From Caenorhabditis remanei (lineage: Eukaryota; Nematoda; Chromadorea; Rhabditida; Rhabditidae), in NCBI RefSeq assembly GCF_010183535.1, contig NC_071330.1, forward strand, positions 6,429,717 through 6,493,716: a stretch of DNA of 64,000 nt. Direction: 5' to 3'. The notes beneath the pieces are model-generated. The model was not told the DNA's origin. It made no database searches and saw nothing but the letters and a program-made list of their open reading frames with translations. A program made the position numbers and the translations under genes. Positions within the stretch are counted from its first letter, which is position 1. The number at the start of each line of letters is the position of its first letter. This document shows positions 20,852 to 34,170 of the stretch, piece after piece.

Positions 20852-23800
20852 TCATACATGTGTGGAATGTGTTATATGGACAGCTGAATGAGTGTCAGAT
20901 TGATCATCATCCAGTCCAGCGAGACGTAAGAAAGTCTCTTCAAGAGAAGATTGAGCCAATATGAAGTCCTTGACTCCTAGATCCTTGGCCAGGTTCTGCA
21001 CCATTTCAAACTTTTCAGACCAACAGTCGTTCTTTTCTTTTGGAATCTGAAACAAATTACTGATGGAAACAGAAATCAACCGATTTCCCACTCACCTGCC
21101 ACTTGAGATTCAGTGTTTTGTTTGTTGGCGTTGTCTTGAGAACAGAATTGGGAAGTCTGGAAGCAACAAGTTGTACAATAACATCTCGTTGTGCTGGTTC
21201 GAATAAACTCAAAGTCATTGTGTAATTGTTTCCGTATAATGATTTGAGCTCTTGACTTGATCCAATAGCAATCAATGATCCTCTGTTCAGAACCGCAATT
21301 CTGGAGCACAACGCTTCGCATTCGTCCATTGAATGAGATGTCAACATGAGTGCACTATTTGAATGTTCTCGACACCACAACAACAGTTCCCATACTTCTC
21401 TTCTTGCTTTCGGATCGATTCCAGCAGTTGGTTCATCAAGAATAATCATCTGAGTTGGTGCAAGTAGAGCTACTCCTACTGATATCTTTCTCTTCTGTCC
21501 ACCACTGTAGAACCTTACAAGTTTATCAGCATGTGCTTGCATTCCGACACATTCCAGAATCAGTTCAGCCTTTTCTTTATACTTTTCGAATCCATGCATC
21601 TGCGCAAGAATTTCCAAGCACTCTCTTCCTGACAGATCGAGCATCAGAGCATCAAATTGAGGGCAGTAACCGATGGAAATGTGTTCCGTAACATCGTGAC
21701 CCCCGATGGTAGCTTCTCCGCTTGATGCGAACGATTGACCCGTTAAAATGTTGAATGTAGTTGTTTTTCCGGCACCGTTCACTCCGAGAAGTCCAAAACA
21801 TTCTTTTTGATCAACAGCTAGACACAATTCGTTGACTGCAGTGAATCGACCAAAAGTTTTTGTCAAATCTTTCACAGCAAGAGCCAATGACGCGGGATTT
21901 GCACTATGTACCCGATTTCTTTCATCCTCAACACTGGTGCAAACTGGAAGGTCACCCTGAAACTGTAAAGGATTAATAAGTTAAGTTTCTCCTTTGCCTA
22001 CCATCATTGGTTGCACATTGTTATGAGCAGATCTACGAATTGTCCAAACTTGAGAAAGGAATCTTCTGACAACTTTGAACTGGAGAAGGACGAAAAGAAA
22101 AGACGAACAAACTCCAAAAGCTGCCATCAATGCAGCATTCTTGCCACAATGATCCCAACTCATAAGTTCATCCGAAGTTATAATAAAGCCATAGGTGTTT
22201 ATGGTTATTATCGCAGAACCGAATGCATACGATGGCAGAAGAAATAGGAATATATTCTGAAAATTAATTAAATGGATTTGTAAAACAAAATTAGATGGAT
22301 TACCATAAGGAATGATTTCAAGGATTGATCGATGTCAAACAACATGAAAATAACAAAAACTGCGAGAAGAGCGGCTCCAGAAATAACAACCTGCCAAATG
22401 ATGAGCATGACATTGGCTTTTGATGGCGATTGGAACAGGAATGACACTGCATAAATGAATGGAACCGATGAGAAGAAATATAGGAACCAGAAGAGAATCA
22501 CTCTGAAATTACGCTGTCAAGAAACCCAAAATAGGAATAAACTCACATTCCAAGGTGGTTGTACATCCAATTGAACATCACAAACATAATGAAGAAAACC
22601 ACGCAAATCAACGTATACAGAATACCATCATAAAGAAGAGAAGCTGAATAGAATGTGATTGGGGAGATTCCAGTGAGGAACTGTTGATGAGCGAATTGAC
22701 AGGTACGCTCTTCAATGAGGAACATTACAAAAGTAGATGTAACCATTGCGAAAATCAGAATGAGCATTGGAGTGAGCAATACATCAATGAGTTGACTTGG
22801 AAGTAACTGAATAAAATAATGTTGTTATAGTAAAGTTGATTTTTTTTCTCACATTACTATCCGAAGAAGATTTTGAGTATAGGAAAATTCCACCTTCGAT
22901 TTCAGCGTTTACAGGGGAGCTTCCTGCCAAACGAGCACGGTTGATCATACTGACAACAGTCGGAAGAACGTGATAATATCTCATATTGAATAGAGTCTCC
23001 AGAGTTTCCGAGGACTTTGTCATTCCAATTGAAGCCGGTGGCATTTCCTGAAAAATGTTTGTTTTGGAATAGGAAGTAATAGGAAGTAAAACTCACTCCT
23101 ATGAGATTTTTTGTGATGTTCAACAACGGATTACTGCCACTATATCTAAGAATTTCAAATCCTCCTGATTTCTTTAGCATCGTTTCGAAGTTTTTGGCTT
23201 CTTCTGGAAGGGGCTCATCGAATCTCATGACAACTTTCGACGGCTGAATTCCATACTGGGAGAGACTACGGTCTGAAACTTTGAATGAATAGTATTCAAC
23301 ATTTTCTATATCTTTCTTTACATTGATCATTATTTTCTGATTTCAGTGTTGACAGAGAAGCAACCAATCCAAGTAGGACTATTGGAATCAACACTTGCCC
23401 AAATAATTGTGTCCAATTTCTCATTGAATACAACAATTTCTTTCTTAAAATCGCAATGAATTGAGCCACAACTTTAGCTGGACCCGATTTCTCGGCACCT
23501 CTTGCTTGACTATCCATCAGTCGTTGATAACTATCAGCACTCTTTGTGCTTGATTGAGTATCGTAGCCTGGTGGTTTTAACGACGGTTCACTTGCATTTC
23601 TTGAGTTATGACTGATTCTACTATTCTGTCGACTGGCGATTGCTTTGTCAACTTTGTCTCCGATAGTTATGAAAACTTGTTCGAGAGTGTTCAGTGACAG
23701 TCCAAAACTCTTCATTACTAAAGTAGCCAGCTGCGATTTCAATTGATTCGGTATAGTTTCAAGTGCGGTACTGCGGAAGCTGAAAACTTATTATTGGGAT

Positions 23801-26800
23801 TTTTACTCTTAAAAATTAGTATTCTTACTTTCTGTCTTGAATAGCTTCCAATGCTTGGAACAATGGAACGAATGATTGTTTCTCTACTTCCGGTAATATA
23901 ATTTCGATTTGCTGTCCGTGCATCTCTCCTCTTTCCGCTCCTTCCACAAAATGGCAGCATACACTTGTGAGAACTTCGGCCATTTTTCTCTTCTCACCAG
24001 TATGATCCAATACAACAGTCAACAAGTATCCAGTTCCAAACTTCTGTTTAAGGTATTGATTCGTTCCAGATGCTACAAGTTTTCCGTGAGACATGATAAA
24101 CACCCAATCACCGAGACGTTCTGCTTCATCCATATAGTGAGTAGTCAGTAGAATAGTCCTATTTGACTTTTCTCTCTCCACCAGTTTTTGTACATCTTGT
24201 CTGGCTCCTGGATCCATTCCAGCGGTTGGTTCGTCGAGAAGAATAACTTCAGAATCACCAATCATTGCCATGCAAACACACAACTTTCTTTTCATTCCTC
24301 CAGATAGGTTCATTGATCTTTCATTTTCCTTGAAATCAAGTTTCACATCAGCTAAAAGACGTTTCATTTCTTCCTTGAATTCTGCTTTTCTGGCTCCTTT
24401 CAATCCGTGAACCAACTGAAGATGTTCTGAGACAGTTAACTTGTCATACAATGGATTATATTGTGGGCACATTCCAATGTGACTTCTAGTCTCTCCTGGT
24501 TCTCTTCCGACATCGTGTCCGCAAATTGAAATATGTCCATAAGTTGGTTTGATGATCCCAGCAATGCTAGAGAACGTAGTACTTTTACCAGCGCCATTAT
24601 GTCCTAAAAGAATTGAGCATTGTCCTCGAACAGCTCTCAATGACAATCCGTCGACAGCTCTTTCACCAGTTGTTGGCCAGATTTTCACAAGTCTATTGAC
24701 ACTAATATCAGCTCTTGCAGCATCCCTTGCACCATCCACTTCCGTAGATCCTTCAAGAAGAGCATCTGAATCAGCATTCGGAGGACTTAGCGACGATGTT
24801 CCAATTGTGTTCATCTGAATCTTTACATAATTGTTGTAATAATTAATCTAGTCTGGTGAGAAATTAAGCAAGTTTCAAACATGCAAGCACACAACATTTG
24901 TTAGTGCTAACCTCTATATCTATCCGGCGAACTCTATTTCTCACCTGTTCGTTGATTCTTGTATTATAGGCAGTCTGCCCATCAGTTTGATTTTCGTACT
25001 CTTCCTGCAATATGAAAATTTGGAAATTGAGAATATATAATTATATATTACCAAAACATCTCCACGAGTGAACAAAGTTCGCAGACTAAAATCAGATGAT
25101 GTTCGTATATGATCAACAATCAAAGTTCCAGCGGACATCCATAGAATATCAACAATCATCATGACCAGTGCCCACCCAAGAGAAAAATGAAGGGACGAAT
25201 CATTGAACATGTTGAATAGGTTCAGTTCTCGTTCTCTTCTCATATAATCTGATATCGCTTCTACTGCCAATGCAAAAGCTCCATTGATATTCAGTCCATA
25301 TAGAAAACATGTAGGAATTTGATCGAGATGTGGACGGAATTTGTATGATACCCCAATCATGGCTCCCCAGGCAACCAGAATTGCTTTGATAGCTGAGTTT
25401 GTATTACTGAAGAATGAAGCGACGAATGCTCCGAAAATAACAGCACCGAGTCCGTACATCAAGACAGTCACAATCAGAGCTGCAGGACTGACGAATTCCA
25501 TCACAAACGCCAATGGGATGACAGAGAAGAGGAAAATTACGAGGAACTTGATGAATGCCATGACAACATGTGCTGCATAAAACATGAAAGTCGATAGACC
25601 CATTGCAGTTAGATATGGTTTCACCGCAAAGTTTTCAGCGGCAATTTCTCTCGTGATATGAATGACATTGATGAAAGTGACAAATGCCCAAATGAATGGG
25701 AAGAAGTCAATAAAGGCAGACACCGAGCTGGTTTTGTATTTTGGTTCCGGAAGTCCTCTCAATGTAATCGGAATATCAACGAGTTCTCCTTGAGCGGATG
25801 ACACAAACGATGTTTCAATGGCTTGTTGGAGAGTGAGATAAGCTGATGTCCAATAAGGTGGACTCGCCGGAATTCTGCCACCTCTTCCAGATAAAGGACC
25901 ATACGGATTGTAACTGGTTTCTGTTAAATGCCATACTTCTTCCTGTGCTTTTCCAAGTAAAATTCGATATTTCAACTTTTTCTCTGCGATGTTTACAGTA
26001 TCGAAAACAACTCCTCCAACATATCTGAAAGAGTAGAGTTATAATTTTTTCAATAAACGTTGAAATGAAAACTTACGAGTTTATAGCACAATACGTTTCA
26101 TTCATCATCGGCAAGTCTTCTCTGAGAACTGTTAACAGTTGTTCTTCACTTTGTTCACTTTTTACTGTCATTTTCAGTTTCCCGTTTTGAAATCTATCAG
26201 AAACTTTTTTCATCAAATCGTTGACTGTACTCTGAGTAGCTGGATCCTTACTCCTATAAATTTTTCCATTTTAGGTTTCAGTTTTTGTAATTGCTGCTTA
26301 CGTGTAGCCGAACATTACATCACTTCGAAGACACCATCGTTTATAAATCGGTTTTGTGAAGGCATATTCGAGATAAACATCTTCTACGGTTCCTGTCAGC
26401 TTGAAGGGATCATAAGAGTTTTCCGGCGAGGTTGAGTGGTCAGAATTCTGAAAATAGTTCAACTCTTTTTTTGTTGTTCTGTATCAAATCGGTTGATGAT
26501 TTCATAATTTCGAAACGAAACATTCAGCATTTCCTTTTTTCAAATGCCGATAAGAGTTTTTCGGAGACAGTATGTTTGCACTTCTTGAGTAATAGTACTT
26601 TTCTTCTTCCCAATACTAATATGGTTTTTCATAAACTGTAAAGTTATCGCACTATAAACTCTCTATTTTCAGTTTTGTGTTTATCAAATGACGGCATTTC
26701 AGACGTTAACATTGATAACGTTTGTTCGATCATCTTACCTTCACAACTAAGTAAACTAGTGGACCGAGTATAAGACATGGAATGATTAATTCGAATAGCG

Positions 26801-27059
26801 TCCACACTTTGTTTCGTCTCAGAAGCACCCAATCTTTCCAGAGCAGCAGCGAGAATTGGCGTAATTTGTTCATTTTTCTGCTCTGTCGCTCAACTTCTCG
26901 GGGATCGTAGTTGTCGTCAAACTCCCCAAACGGTACAGCTTCTGAAAAAGGATATTCGAATATTGTGACAAACTTTTTTTAACGCATTCAAAATTATTCA
27001 CCTGGAACACCAACTAAATTAGTGACATCAAGAGAGACGACTGGGGTTTGATTTTCCAT
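20852..27059 (-). CDS. ced-7: CED-7, ABCA-type ABC transporter for cell-corpse engulfment
   Basis: Needed in both the dying and the engulfing cell in C. elegans, and homologous to ABCA1. I model 15 exons: 27059-27002, 26941-26739, 26447-26302, 26253-26077, 26024-25052, 25004-24945, 24814-23829, 23779-23322, 23272-23097, 23047-22853, 22806-22547, 22502-22304, 22256-22002, 21962-21096, 21046-20852, giving about 1,735 residues. The layout is a full ABC exporter: first TM after LLLWKDWVLLRRNK, a large extracytosolic loop, and a helix bundle in 26024-25052. NBD1 has Walker A GHNGAGKST, signature LSGGMKRK and Walker B ILLDEPTAGMD. A second loop and TM bundle follow, then NBD2 with GVNGAGKTT, YSGGQKRK and IILDEPTAGID. 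Both ATP sites look intact. An alternative first exon at 27340-27442 splices in phase. Confidence 0.95.
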
Positions 27060-27339
27060 GTTTTTGTTATGATTTTACATTCGAATGGTTAGAAAGGTAT
27101 AAAATTTGTGCGGAATGTATTAAAAATGAGTGCCTCCAAAAACAACTATGTGTGCTCAATGGCAGCTGAGAAGTTTACTTCAAGGCTCTCGATTCAATTT
27201 CGACATTTTCTAATTTTTGTTACCTAGGATACTTGAGAGCAGGTGCATTTTTTATTGCCAACACTAGAAATTATAAATCAAAATTATTCTAGTTTGAACA
27301 CTTTCTTCTGTGTTCACAATTCAAACTATAATAACTTAC

Positions 27340-27442
27340 CATCTTCCACCGCTGACTCATCATCGGAGTCTTTTTCTTTCCGGTCTTTTTTCCACACCTG
27401 TAGATAGCGGCGGAGCCAATGCACTAACGGGGAGCCCGGCAT
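27340..27442 (-). CDS. ced-7: Alternative first coding exon of ced-7
   Basis: An open exon starting MPGSPLVHWLRRYLQVWKK and ending in a GTAAGT donor, with one base carried over. It joins in frame to the AAGCTGTACCG exon at 26941 and would replace MENQTPVVSLDV... by a 34-residue basic-then-acidic N-terminus. The phase match and good donor support an alternative promoter isoform; there is no transcript proof. Confidence 0.5.
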
Positions 27443-28340
27443 GAATAGTGAGGGCGGAGTTAACATTGCGGTGCTTTTATATTATTTTTTCAAATAGTGA
27501 ATCAATAAAGTTGAGTTGGCAGTTAATATTGTCATGTGGAATCTACCGAGTCCACGCTTTTTCTCATACCATTCATATTTAAATTTTGACAGATATCTTT
27601 TCGTTTCGTTCACAAAAGAAAAAAGCTTACATTATTCGCTTTCACAGTTGAAATGGGACGCGAAGCATTCTTCCTTCGCAATTTTTGTTGACAACGTATC
27701 TGAAAGTAGAGAAGAAATTGAATAGAGACATAATATATTCATGAATTATATATAATTCATGAATTTTCTACAAGAAGAGTGAGCTGATTACGAGTAGTTC
27801 GTGATTGAATCGAAAACTGATAAGTTTGATAGTGTTTTCAACACTTTCAACGAAGGAAAAAGTTCTTTGAAAAGAATGGGAAATTCAATTTTGAGAATAT
27901 CGCTTTGGAAATTGCGAAATATGTTACCCCATCTAGCTGTGACAAAAGACAGAATTGACAATGACTGGTCGGCGCAGAGGAAGGAAAATCAATACGGTTG
28001 CGAACAGGAGGGACAGAAACGGATATAATTGCAAATCGGGTAAGCGATCGAAAGCCACAAAATGGCATAATTCGTTATACTTATTTGGCGTTATACTTTT
28101 TTCTCGATGATGTTACTAGAAAAACAAACAGAATTTCGAGGAAGCGAAGGACAACGCTACGATTATGTGAACAAACATTCTGTTTTTTCCTGAAAAATGA
28201 TACTGGACAATAGAAAAATGTTATTATTTATTTGTTTGCTTTTTTCTTTTCAGTACTTGACAAATTCTGAGAAAAAAAAACATTTTCAAAAGCGGCATGT
28301 GTTTTACTAGAGCGCTCTTGCACTATCACGGGACCAACAT

Positions 28341-28678
28341 GGAGTCCCCACCGATTCCGCGGAAGAAATTTTCGATGGAAAAATTTTCGATGGAAAGTGG
28401 GCGGAGTTTCAAGTTGCAACTCCACCGCACACTTTTTTCCCGATTTAATTTTTTTCACAGGCTGCCTAATTTTGTGATATTTTTTTTCGGTAGAGAGAGT
28501 CGGCTTCTGTGACTCCTTAAAAAATCATACCGAAGCATAAAACTTCAAAAAATAAACGGATTCGGGACTTCTAAGTTTCAGGAAAGACTGTGCGGCGATG
28601 TTGCAGTTTAAACTCCGCCCACTTTCCATCGAAAATTTTTCCATCGAAAATTTCTTCCGCGGAATCGGTGGGGTCTCC
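28341..28678. mobile_element. Inverted-repeat (foldback) element with ~70-bp arms
   Basis: The left arm (28341-28420) and right arm (28601-28678) share the complement of CCACCGATTCCGCGGAAGAA and of GAAAGTGGGCGGAGTTT. The arms contain a small internal duplication (TTTTCGATGGAAA twice). The 180-bp centre has no ORF. It is probably a non-autonomous DNA transposon. Target-site duplications are not clear. Confidence 0.7.
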
Positions 28679-28840
28679 CAACATGTTTGTGCCACGGCCT
28701 GGCAATCGCTACTCGCGGCCGAACTTTTTGAACGTTGAATACTCAGTTAAGCAGCCAATTTAAGTACGTAAAATTGCGTGGTGTTGTCATTGGTGTTTGC
28801 AGAGTTGCGTACCGTATCCCGACCAAAAATAATTTTTTAT

Positions 28841-29488
28841 CAGCCAAATGCGATTTTCTATCAAAAGTTTCTCAAAAATACGATAAGTGGCTTTTGATTT
28901 CTTTTTTCTACGTTATTGATATTGACTTTTTACATCTTCTGGTAAACGTTTAGAAAGATGGTGTTTCGCGTTTTTGAGATATATTAGAAAATGTCATTGT
29001 TTCAGCCAAATTCGATGTTCTATTAAAAATTTCTCAAAAAAACGATCGGTGGCTTTTGATTTCTTTTTTCTACAATAATGAGGATGACTTGTTCCATCTT
29101 CTGGTAAAAGTTCAGAATGATGATGTTACTTGTTGTTGAGCTACGTAAGAAAATGTCATTTTATCAGTCAATTTGCGATTTTCTGTCAAAAGTTTCTCAA
29201 AAATACGATCGGTAGCCTCCGATTTTTTTTTCTCAAAAGAACGAGAATGACTTGTTTCAACTTCTGTTAAACGTTCAGAAAGATGATGTTACTCGTTTTC
29301 GAGATACATGAAAAAATATCAATTTCTAAGCCAACGGTAACTTATGTTCAAAAGTTTCTCAAAAATACGATCGGTGGGTTTCAATTTTTTTTTCTTAAAA
29401 GATTGAGAATTACCTGTTACAGTTTCCCTTAAACGTTCAGAAAGTTGATGTTACTCGTTTTTGAGATACATAAAAATTTGTCATTTTT
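28841..29488. repeat. Four diverged tandem copies of a ~162-bp repeat
   Basis: Copies begin near 28841, 29003, 29165 and 29328, a period of 161-163 bp, with a partial fifth from about 29489. Each contains CAGCCAA-like, TCAAAAGTTTCTCAAAAA(T)ACGAT, GTGGCTTTTGATTTCTTTTT and GTTCAGAAAGATGATGTTAC-like blocks in the same order. Stop codons in all frames and loss of similarity between copies argue against coding. Confidence 0.8.
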
Positions 29489-29824
29489 TCACTCATTTTC
29501 AAGAAAGTTTTAGTCGTCTCTTTAAGGAGGGAAAAGAGTAAAAGCAGGTTTATATTCCGGTATCACCACTATATATTCATCGATCATTCCGAAATGTTTC
29601 CGACTAACGAGATTTTCATCTGGGCTTCTACAAATCAAAATACTAGCCCTCTATAGTTAATTTCCTTATGTCGATTTTGTCGGCGGTGGAATGAATTGTT
29701 TGAAGTTCTACAGCAAAAAATTCATCTAAATAAAGGTATTCTTTATTATTTACAAAAAAAAACGAAGAAATTATAGCAAAATGCCTGAAAATCGAAGATA
29801 CTTAGTCACGTAATGTATTAAATA

Positions 29825-29930
29825 ATTGAGATGGCCGAGTTGGAGTTTTCTAGGCCACAGGTCTGTGCCGCCGCGCCGTGGTGCTCCTATGAGCTCATTC
29901 TCTTCGCGCGAGAGACAACAAATAGTACTA
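29825..29930. repeat. GC-rich dispersed-repeat fragment
   Basis: An isolated GC-rich block in AT-rich DNA containing GATGGCCGAGTTGG, TTTTCTAGGCCACAG and GTGCCGCCGCGCCGTGG. It resembles the GGCCGAGTTGG...GGCCAC family of dispersed C. elegans repeats that I remember. A related fragment (GCCACGGCCTGGCAATCGCTACTCGCGGCCGAA) lies at 28691-28723. Confidence 0.45.
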
Positions 29931-30305
29931 AACAAAAGAATGTATGGAGAGAAGAAAAGAAAACACCTTTTATAACTCAGGGAATCGATTCATTCGAAAA
30001 CTGGTAGCTACGGTTGGAAAAAAGTTCTCGACTTTGAGAAGGAGCTTTATCTCATCTGATTTGGAAGCGCAATTCTTGTGGAATCTCTATATTTGTCTAA
30101 ATTTATAGTTATGACAAATACAAATGCCAAAAACCTTCTGAAGTTCACAAAAATCAACCATCGTTTATTGAAGATTACTGTAATAGGAGAATCGGTATTT
30201 ATCTGTATTATCAGGGTAGATATCACAAGTTTAGGAATGAAATGAGAAAAATGAATTGACTGAAATAGTGAAAAAAACGAGTGAAAAAAAGACGAGATCG
30301 TTGAT

Positions 30306-31225
30306 TTAATGAAGATTATCTTTTTGGAATCCACAGTAGATATCCATTATCGAGTTGTCGATTTCCTGCATTTTCTCCGAATGCTTTATCTCTGCCTTCT
30401 TGCGAATCAGAGCTGGAATTGAGCTGGCTAGGAAATGAGTTGGAGAATCTGAAAATGATTAGCATTGAAACTAGAGGATTCACAATTAAAACTCACTTGG
30501 TCTAGAGAGATTCTTATCATGGAAATTCATGTCTACAGCCATTTTAGCCAGCCACTCCGTTTGAAACTTTTGTTTTCCCTTGTGCAATTCGACTGCTCGA
30601 ATGACTTGATATGCTCCAAATCTCCGAATTGGTTGCTGTTCTCCCATTTTTTGACGGATTTGATCGAGAAGTAGAATTCTTTTTTTCGCCGAGATTTTCA
30701 TTACACGATTTTTGATGATTTCCTTCTCGCCGTTGGTTCGAATCTTTCGGAACTGCATCAATATTTTGAATATAAACTTGGATAACAACTATAAAACTCA
30801 CATATTTCTGAAGAGTTCTGGCTGCCCGATCCGTCTTTTCCTCTCTTATTTTCTTCACTCTTTTGTCATTATCTGTCATTTTCTCGTCATCTGTTTTCTT
30901 TGCTTCTTTCTCCATAAATGAGTTGACTTCTCTTGCTGGAAGTCTCAAAAGAGTTTCGAATTTCTCGACGTCATAGTTCTAAAATTATTTTGGCTTTGAT
31001 TTGGTTTCTCAAATGTCTTTCACTACAAAAATCATTTATGGCAACGATCTATTTCATATGTCTCCAACCGATACATTTTTTCACATTTTTAATCTGGAGA
31101 TTACACTCAAAATGAGTACTTTATCCCTTGTCTACTCTATCCTACCGTACCTTTGAAATCTCCAACTTTTGCATTTTCTCCATCATCGTCTGGCTCATTG
31201 CCAACGCCTTTGACACGTCATCCAT
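30306..31225 (-). CDS. Unrecognised charged coiled-coil-like protein (216 aa)
   Basis: Exons 31225-31151, 30978-30802, 30752-30497, 30448-30306. A probable trans-splice acceptor (GTTTTCAG) lies about 30 bases before the ATG. The protein starts MDDVSKALAMSQTMMEKMQK and is about one third charged. A helical, lysine/glutamate-rich middle (EKEAKKTDDEKMTDNDKRVK) is followed by a more conserved-looking block around IRQKMGEQQPIRRFGAYQVI and KFQTEWLAKMAVDMNFHDKN. There is no signal peptide or membrane helix. I do not recognise the family; a nuclear or cytosolic structural role would be guesswork. A poly(A) signal (AATAAA on -) lies at 30173-30178. Confidence 0.75.
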
Positions 31226-34170
31226 TTTTTTTATTCGAGTGATAAGATTCAAACTGAAAACAATTAATTTTACTCAGTACGCAAATAAGTAATTGATAAG
31301 AGTCAGAAAAACGGAAACTAATATTTTTAAAAAATGAGGAAGATAGGGAACTATTGAAGAAGGAGAATGAAAGAAGGAAAGTGAAGAGAGAGAAAAATAT
31401 TGTAATTTATATGATAAGTATATACGATTGAATCATTAATGAAATGGAGAAAAACGTGCAAAAAGGGGAAAGATTAGTTCCGGAACTCTTTCAATTCAAA
31501 CTTTATGGATTCTTTTTAGCGCTCTGTTCTCAAAAATCTGTAGTCTGTTCAAAACTCGAAAGAAATATAATTTTCTGAGAAAAAACATGAAAACGAATTT
31601 TGAAATCAAATGATAACAACTATTTTCTTCCAGATTTTTCGAAATTTGGTTTCTGATCAAGTTGGTTACCGTAGTCCATGCAAACGAGTAATTATAGCAA
31701 TTTTTTATTTCAAAAATGTCAAAAAATTAAATCAAACACTCTTGAAATCTATAATTTCACCCACTCGAATTCTCCATTTATCTCTTGAAAGTGTCACTAT
31801 AATCATTGAAATTTTGAGAATGTCAATCAAAATGTGATAACAGAAGAAAAGAAATATATGTTTTTTTGGTATGATGCACTAAATCTCTAAAAAATTTTAG
31901 CTCCAAAATCTGAAAAGTTTCACTTTCTTCAAGATAAAATCAAATCGGGAGAGCAACAGTTCTACTTTTGACCACCCGTTTGCATAATAAATTCAATAAT
32001 TTGGACAGAAAAATGGAAGGGAGCACGAAAGAGCGAAAGCGTGGGAGAGGAAACAAAAAGAAGGTTATTTCTGAGCGAACATGCTATGGGGAATTGATGA
32101 AAATGGATGAGTGAAGAAAGGAGAAGAAGACGTTGGCGAAGAAGGAGAAGAAGGCGGAGAAAAGGAGCAAAAGAGGAGAAAAATAAATGTGTTTTAGTAC
32201 TGGTGGGGGATATAAGAAAGGAGAAAAGAAGAAGAAAGAAGAGTATTTGTTTTCGACAAAAGTGGCAGAGGATATTTCAAAAAAAAGGAGGGTTCAAGAA
32301 GCTGCATATCTAATTTTGAAAGACGTCTTCTTCTTCTTTTTTCAATTTATTTTGAGTGCTGACGGCTTCATTAAAATTGAACAGAAGGCATGAGAAAGCA
32401 GTTTATAGCCGTTTCGGAGAAAGGAAAAAGAGGATTCAATGTAATTAAAAAGTCAGGAGTGTCTTTGGGGTGCAATCTCGACGAGTTTTGCGATACTCTT
32501 TCTGATATAGAAATGAATTCAAATATCTCTAAAAGTTTCAGAAAAATCAAGCAATCATCGAAACCTGTGACTTCATCAACAAAACTCTTTTTATCTCTCT
32601 TAAAATAGTCTCTCTAATTAACTTGATTCTGAGAAATGTGAATGGAGAACTCTGATATCAGACGAATTGAACGAAAACAAACTTTACTTTTTCTTAACAA
32701 TGTTTTGACTGACAAATAAGAACATTTATAATCATTTGGGACACGACGGATAAATATTTTTTGGATTTCGAGAATACATTTCTCTCTCCGTTTCGTGTCC
32801 CTCTACCAAATTGCGAGTACAAAAATGGGATGAAAGATCTTTTGAAGTGAGAAAATAAATGAAGATAAACTCAGAGAAGATCGGAGATCTATTCCCAATA
32901 GATAACAAGTGTTGAGCTACTTCTTGAGCTACGGTTGGTAAAAAAGAGAAAGTTTAATCAAAAAGGGAATGTGAAAAGGAAATGTCCCAGAACATCCTCT
33001 TTTTATGGGAACGCTAAATTTTTTTCTGAAGAAGATTGGGTGGTTAAAAACCACGACCTTTTTCTGAGTTGACATATAAAAATGACAGCTGTCAGTGGGT
33101 CACACAGCTGTCCAGAACTCCTACAACAACATGCGAAGCAGCGGGGTGGGGAGCCATATTTCAAATTGAAAGGCTCGAAACTTAAATTGAATCCGAGTAA
33201 ACCGAGTTACTTTTTCGTTAGAGCAAAACCAATAACGTATGGAAAATAGAAAAAAGTGTCAGATTCGATTGAATTGAATTATAAATACATACATTTAAGG
33301 TCAGAAAATTTTCAAACATCATCTAGATACATCACTATTCTCAGATTTGTCAGATGTGCTCCGAGACACAAAATGACTAAAACCAAAAGGCTATTTTTTG
33401 CTTCAAACTGCAAATTTTCCGATGTTTCGAATGATCAAATTGTGCAAATTGACTCAATTACAAATGTAATTTTGTTTACTTGGCATCAATTATCTGTGGA
33501 CGATTCCACGTATCGAGAGATATCTTTTTCTCTTCTTTTTTTCAAAATGAAAAAAGAAAAAGAAGAAGAGAAGGGGAGGAAAAAATAAGAAAGAAAAGGC
33601 AATGAACCTAATTATTTTCCCTCTGATCGAACTCAAAACGACACAAATTGCTCTTGGCTTTCGGCTCATAACCAATGAAATAACAACATGTTATTTGTGT
33701 CGTTTACGCGCAAAACGTCGAGGAAAATGAAGGCGAAAAGGAACTCAAAGAGCTGCCGGATGGGAGGGCAGAAGCAAAGAAAAAGAAGATACAATTTACA
33801 ACTTGTTTGTTTTGAGGAGAAGAAGAAGGTGTCGAGGAGGAAATGATGAGTTGCTGTACTCTCTGCAAAAGAGAGAATTAGAGATAGAAACGGGAAACAA
33901 AATTGAAAAGGAATGAGGGTAGTTGCTCCTTCTCTCTCCTTCTCTTTCCGAGCTTTGAATGAATAATGAAAGAGGACGGGAGTCCAGAGAAAGAGCTCTT
34001 TCTGGGTCGATACCCACTAAATCTCCCCTCCCTTTTCCCTCTGGTGTCCATGGCTACATGTTGTTCGGCTCCGCCCATCTCAGATACATGTACATTTATT
34101 AATTACACGAAAGAGAAGAAGAATACAAAACGGGGAAGAAAAGGAAAAAGATAGAAAATGCAAAATGAAT
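31226..34170. other. Intergenic region between the 216-aa gene and acyl-CoA oxidase
   Basis: About 2.9 kb with no supported gene. Notable features are a strongly purine-biased stretch (32105-32260, GAAGAAGG-type), another at 33780-33960, and the AATAAA (-) at 34095-34100 that should end the oxidase transcript. The short ORFs here have low-complexity translations (poly-Arg/Lys/Phe) and no splice signals. Confidence 0.5.
34095..34100 (-). terminator. AATAAA poly(A) signal of the acyl-CoA oxidase gene
   Basis: TTTATT on the + strand about 70 bp past the stop codon at 34171-34173. Confidence 0.55.

Larger units (their letters stand above)
27443..30305. other. Gene-free, repeat-bearing region upstream of ced-7
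   Basis: Contains the promoter of the alternative ced-7 exon, a foldback element, the 162-bp tandem array, the GC-rich fragment and the 3' region of the gene at 30306-31225. No coding exon with splice support is seen on either strand. Confidence 0.6.

Noticed and set aside
24549..24818. 89-aa + strand ORF (MMIPAMLENVVLLPAPLCPKR)
   Set aside because: Exact antisense of the first nucleotide-binding domain of ced-7; codon-bias shadow.
32107..32313. Arg/Lys-rich 68-aa ORF
   Set aside because: Translation of a purine-rich repeat (GAAGAAGG); no start context, splice sites or conservation signal.
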